A stretch of DNA of 64,000 bases, from contig OY969553.1 of assembly GCA_963700925.1 (NCBI GenBank), forward strand, positions 2,666,001 to 2,730,000. Direction: 5' to 3'. Source of the DNA: CAWJMD01 sp963700925. Lineage in GTDB: Bacteria > Actinomycetota > Actinomycetes > Actinomycetales > CAWJMD01. The notes under the pieces are model-generated. The model was not told where the DNA came from and did no database searches. It worked only from the letters and a program-made list of their open reading frames with translations. The translations under genes and the position numbers were made by a program. Below are positions 61,495 through 64,000 of the stretch, in pieces (position 1 is the stretch's first letter; each line of letters opens with the position of its first letter).

Positions 61495-61508
61495 TAGTGT
61501 CGCGGTCA
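61495..61508 (+). promoter_or_regulatory. Leaderless -10 of the VOC gene
   Basis: TAGTGT (61495-61500), seven bases, ATG 61508. Confidence 0.55.
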
Positions 61509-61918
61509 TGACCATCGCACTGCAGTACTGCAACATCACCGTCAACGACGTCGACGAGTCGATCGCCTTCTATGGCGACGTGCTCGGCCTCGAGGTACGA
61601 AACGACGTGCCCGCCGGCGGATTTCGCTGGGTCACCCTCGGCAGCGACGCGCAGCCCGGACTCCAGATCGTGCTCTCCGAGCCCCATGCCGGCCGGTCGC
61701 AAGCGGACGGTGACGCGCTGCAGGAGCTGCTCACCAAGGGAGTCCTGCCGATGATGGTGTTCGCCTCCGACGACGTCGATGCGACGTTCGAGACGCTGCG
61801 TGCGTCTGGCGCGGAGGTCCTCCAGGAGCCCATCGACCAGGCGTGGGGCCCACGCGACTGCGCGTTCCGCGACCCATCGGGCAACACCGTCCGCATATCG
61901 CAGGCACCCAAGGCCTGA
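61508..61918 (+). CDS. VOC-family (glyoxalase/bleomycin resistance-like) protein
   Basis: 136 residues, two beta-alpha-beta-beta-beta modules: LQYCNITVNDVDESIAFYGDVLGLEVR and LPMMVFASDDVDATFETLRA, ending CAFRDPSGNTVRISQ. Metal ligands Glu/His are only partly conserved. Dioxygenase, glyoxalase or antibiotic-binding roles cannot be told apart. Confidence 0.9.
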   Translation: MTIALQYCNITVNDVDESIAFYGDVLGLEVRNDVPAGGFRWVTLGSDAQPGLQIVLSEPHAGRSQADGDALQELLTKGVLPMMVFASDDVDATFETLRASGAEVLQEPIDQAWGPRDCAFRDPSGNTVRISQAPKA

Positions 61919-61921
61919 CAG

Positions 61922-62542
61922 CTAACGGGCCGGGGCGACCGGCCCGGTGGTCGGCCCTCCGCTGCGGGACCCCGTGCTGCGCCTGCGGGCGAGGTCGAGG
62001 ACGACGGCCACCGAGGCGGCGAGGCGCCCGTCGACCCGGTCGTCACGGGCCTCCACCAGGTAGGAGTCGCGCACGCCAGGACGGCGCCCGCACACCAGGA
62101 CGGCCTGCTGGTCGCGGTCGCGCAGCTCCAGGTCGACGAAGGGCCCGCGGCGCTTGGCGCGATGCCAGAACGCGGTCAGGCCGGTGAGCTGCCTTCCGGC
62201 GGCGGACACCGCCCCGGAGTGCAGCTGCCAGCTCGGGGGCCGCAGCCTCGCTCCGTGCCGGGCGAGCGTGCCGAGCGGCTCGTCGTCGGCGTCCAGCACG
62301 TCGTAGGTCGCAGTGACGAGGATCAGGCTCCGGGTGCGCAGCGAGAAGTCGGGCACCTCGCGAGCCACGTCCGAGAAGAACGTGACCCGCTCGTGGAAGG
62401 CCGACACCTTCTGCAACGCCGACGCAAGGAACGTCCCCGGCTCGCCGTCGGCTCCGGCGTCGCGGAACTCGTAGTGGTTGGTCGTACTGGGCGGCCTCGT
62501 GACGAGGAGTCGTCGCGACGACGAGAGGGTCGGAGTGCTCAT
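61922..62542 (-). CDS. LURP-one/tubby-like domain hypothetical protein
   Basis: 206 residues. FLASALQKVSAFHERVTFFSD, LILVTATYDVLDADDEPLGT and ARHGARLRPPSWQLHSG resemble the beta-barrel repeats of LURP-one/scramblase-like proteins (YDVLDADGxxLG pattern). The tail is basic. It ends the minus-strand operon after the ATP-grasp gene (8-base gap). Family call is tentative. Confidence 0.55.
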   Translation of the reverse strand: MSTPTLSSSRRLLVTRPPSTTNHYEFRDAGADGEPGTFLASALQKVSAFHERVTFFSDVAREVPDFSLRTRSLILVTATYDVLDADDEPLGTLARHGARLRPPSWQLHSGAVSAAGRQLTGLTAFWHRAKRRGPFVDLELRDRDQQAVLVCGRRPGVRDSYLVEARDDRVDGRLAASVAVVLDLARRRSTGSRSGGPTTGPVAPAR

Positions 62543-62550
62543 CTGGCGGG

Positions 62551-63768
62551 TCAGCCGGCGTGCAGGTGCAGCTCGGAGGCGAAGTGCTCCGCGACCTCGA
62601 GGCACTTCGACAGCTCCTCGTGCCGGACGATCACCATGCCGTCCGAGATCAACGTCGCCCGCCAGTCGCGGCGCGGCGCGCCGAGCGGCAGCAGGTCGAG
62701 CGCGACGACGTGGTCGCCGTACTCCTTCATCAGCCGGTCCAGCCCTCCGTGCGCCCGGATGCGTCCCGCCCCCCGCGCGCGCTTGAAGATGCTGGCCGCG
62801 TTGTACCGCCGCTCGAGGGGCTCGGCGAGCCTGCCGTGCGTCACCGCCGCAGCCCATGCCGAGAACAGGTCGGCGTCGGTCGCGTAGTTCATCACGTCGA
62901 CGGTCCGCCCACCCGGCGGCCGCGCGCCGATCTCGCCGAAGACGACCTCGCCGTCGGCCTTGCGGTACCACTCCATGTGCGTGAAGCCGTCGCGGAAGCC
63001 AAGGACGTCGAGCACGGCGGCGCCCAGCTTCCGTCCGCCCTGCAGGTCCGGCACGGTCAGATCCCGCAGCGCCGTCGTCACCGGGCTGATCCACTCGTGC
63101 TGCATCGACTGCAGCGGGCGCGGCTGGTACCAGCAGATGTTCTCGAAGAGGATCTCGCCGTTGGCGCAGATCGTGTCGTAGGTGAACTCCTGCGCGTCGA
63201 CGAACTCCTCGACGCTCACCTCCGGCACGTAGCGCAGCGCCGGCAGCACGTCGTTGAGCTCCTCGACCGAGTCGACGCGGAAGGTGCTCGCCGAACCGGC
63301 GCCGGCGATCGGCTTGACGATCAGGGGGAAGCCGATGCGCTCCGCTGCGGCCCACACCCCGGCGGCGGACGTCGCGCTCTCGTGCCAGGGGGTGCGCAGA
63401 CCGGCCGCGTCGAGGACCTGCTTCATGCGCTCCTTGTCGCGGAACGGCACGGTCTGCTCGACGGTCAGCCCCGGCACTCCGAGCATCTCCCGCAGCTTCG
63501 CCGCGAGGATCATGAACGGCTCCCACAGGCACTCGACCCGGTCGATGTGCACGTGCTTGGCGAACTCGTACACCGAGGCCGCGACGGCTCCCTCGTCGGC
63601 GAGCGAGCGGACGGGGAGGTAGTGGGCGAGCGCTTCGCGGGCTATCGGCGGCAACGCGTCCGTCGACTGGTCGCCCACCCCGATGACGGTGGCGCCCACA
63701 GACGCCAGACCGCGTGTGAACAGGGCCATCTCGGCCGGGAAGCCGGGGGAGATCATCAAGGTGTTCAT
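62551..63768 (-). CDS. ATP-grasp ligase 1
   Basis: 405 residues. ATP-grasp core: FRDKERMKQVLDAAGLRTP, GFPLIVKPIAGAGSASTFRV (Lys and Gly-rich loop), VEEFVDAQEFTYDTI and GEIGARPPGG with the metal ligands near Glu. Such enzymes join a carboxylate and an amine or peptide with ATP. It follows another ATP-grasp gene by four bases. A pair of this kind suggests synthesis of an unusual dipeptide or amino-acid conjugate. Confidence 0.88.
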   Translation of the reverse strand: MNTLMISPGFPAEMALFTRGLASVGATVIGVGDQSTDALPPIAREALAHYLPVRSLADEGAVAASVYEFAKHVHIDRVECLWEPFMILAAKLREMLGVPGLTVEQTVPFRDKERMKQVLDAAGLRTPWHESATSAAGVWAAAERIGFPLIVKPIAGAGSASTFRVDSVEELNDVLPALRYVPEVSVEEFVDAQEFTYDTICANGEILFENICWYQPRPLQSMQHEWISPVTTALRDLTVPDLQGGRKLGAAVLDVLGFRDGFTHMEWYRKADGEVVFGEIGARPPGGRTVDVMNYATDADLFSAWAAAVTHGRLAEPLERRYNAASIFKRARGAGRIRAHGGLDRLMKEYGDHVVALDLLPLGAPRRDWRATLISDGMVIVRHEELSKCLEVAEHFASELHLHAG

Positions 63769-63772
63769 CGGC

Positions 63773-64000
63773 TCACGCCATCTCGACGCGCACGCCGGTG
63801 ACGATGTGCCGCAGCGCGTCGGCGACGACAGCCGTGTCGGGGTGGCGGACGATGAGGTAGCCGTCGCCCTCGTAGCTCGAGCTGGACGGCTGGCCGGGCT
63901 GAGGCAGGTGCGCCTCGATGACGAGGGACTTCACGGCGTCGGGCAGCTCCTCGATGCCGCTCACACCCCGGATCGTGCCGACTCCCTGGCCCCTGATGTA
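63773..64000 (-). CDS. ATP-grasp ligase 2, C-terminal part (5' end outside window)
   Basis: The frame is open to the window edge: YIRGQGVGTIRGVSGIEELP, then HPDTAVVADALRHIVTGVRV. This resembles the C-terminal subdomain of ATP-grasp enzymes (G.G.I..V.G.EE...). A GTG at 63964 would make a 63-residue protein but is unlikely given the continuing frame. It is the upstream member of the same operon. Confidence 0.65.
   Translation of the reverse strand, partial: YIRGQGVGTIRGVSGIEELPDAVKSLVIEAHLPQPGQPSSSSYEGDGYLIVRHPDTAVVADALRHIVTGVRVEMA

Overview
The window looks like a piece of a high-G+C actinobacterial chromosome, most likely Nocardioidaceae or a close relative. The reasons are the strong G/C bias at third codon positions, many GTG starts, probable leaderless promoters, a lysine-rich TopA tail, and a conserved topA / (MFS-thymidylate kinase fusion) / holB / exported peptidase block of the kind I associate with Nocardioides-like genomes. 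This assignment rests on recognition by eye, not on a search.

Layout. (1) 1-8.15 kb is core chromosome: the 3' part of topA, a fused MFS transporter-thymidylate kinase, holB, an exported tripeptidyl-peptidase-like lipoprotein and a tRNA-Thr(CGT) with a strong terminator. (2) 8.1-28.36 kb is a genomic island. The last 44 bases of the tRNA locus (8107-8150) recur with one mismatch at 28313-28356. Inside are an IS481-like element flanked by an unusually long direct repeat, an aldoxime-nitrile-carboxylate-CoA operon (AraC regulator, nitrilase, aldoxime dehydratase, phenylacetate-CoA ligase), a tyrosine integrase, a two-component system, an IS3 remnant, an Lrp/AsnC regulator, a homoserine dehydrogenase and copy 1 of a catabolic module (solute-binding protein, RidA, D-threonine aldolase/D-serine dehydratase-like PLP enzyme, FAD amine oxidase). 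(3) 28.36-48.5 kb appears to be a second stacked element with integrase debris at both ends. It holds a ferredoxin reductase-like flavoprotein, a succinate-semialdehyde dehydrogenase, a second FAD amine oxidase, a HAD hydrolase, a GntR/FCD regulator, copy 2 of the module plus an SDR, a VIT1-type metal transporter, transposase scrap, and a CstR-controlled persulfide/sulfide detoxification cluster (rhodaneses, MBL-rhodanese fusion, TauE, DUF302). (4) 48.5-64 kb is mostly chromosomal again but rich in decayed genes: a membrane sensor-like protein, a decayed quinone oxidoreductase, small-domain proteins, an operon with one response regulator and two histidine kinases (one lacking the phospho-acceptor His), an aldo/keto reductase with a divergent AraC regulator, a VOC protein and an ATP-grasp pair.

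How the genes work together. The nitrile operon reads as a complete route from an aryl-acetaldoxime through the nitrile and acid to the acyl-CoA. The duplicated module joins uptake (an orphan lipoprotein solute-binding protein), an amino-acid-cleaving or -dehydrating PLP enzyme, RidA to clear enamine/imine intermediates, FAD amine oxidases, a semialdehyde dehydrogenase, an SDR and a HAD hydrolase. Four intergenic regions share a TTGACA promoter with GTCGACAAT-like sequences, which points to one regulon, plausibly under the GntR protein at 34140-34790. The substrate is unknown, and this module is my best candidate for an undescribed system. The 3.1-kb module core is nearly identical in the two copies although its flanks have diverged, which suggests recent gene conversion or duplication.
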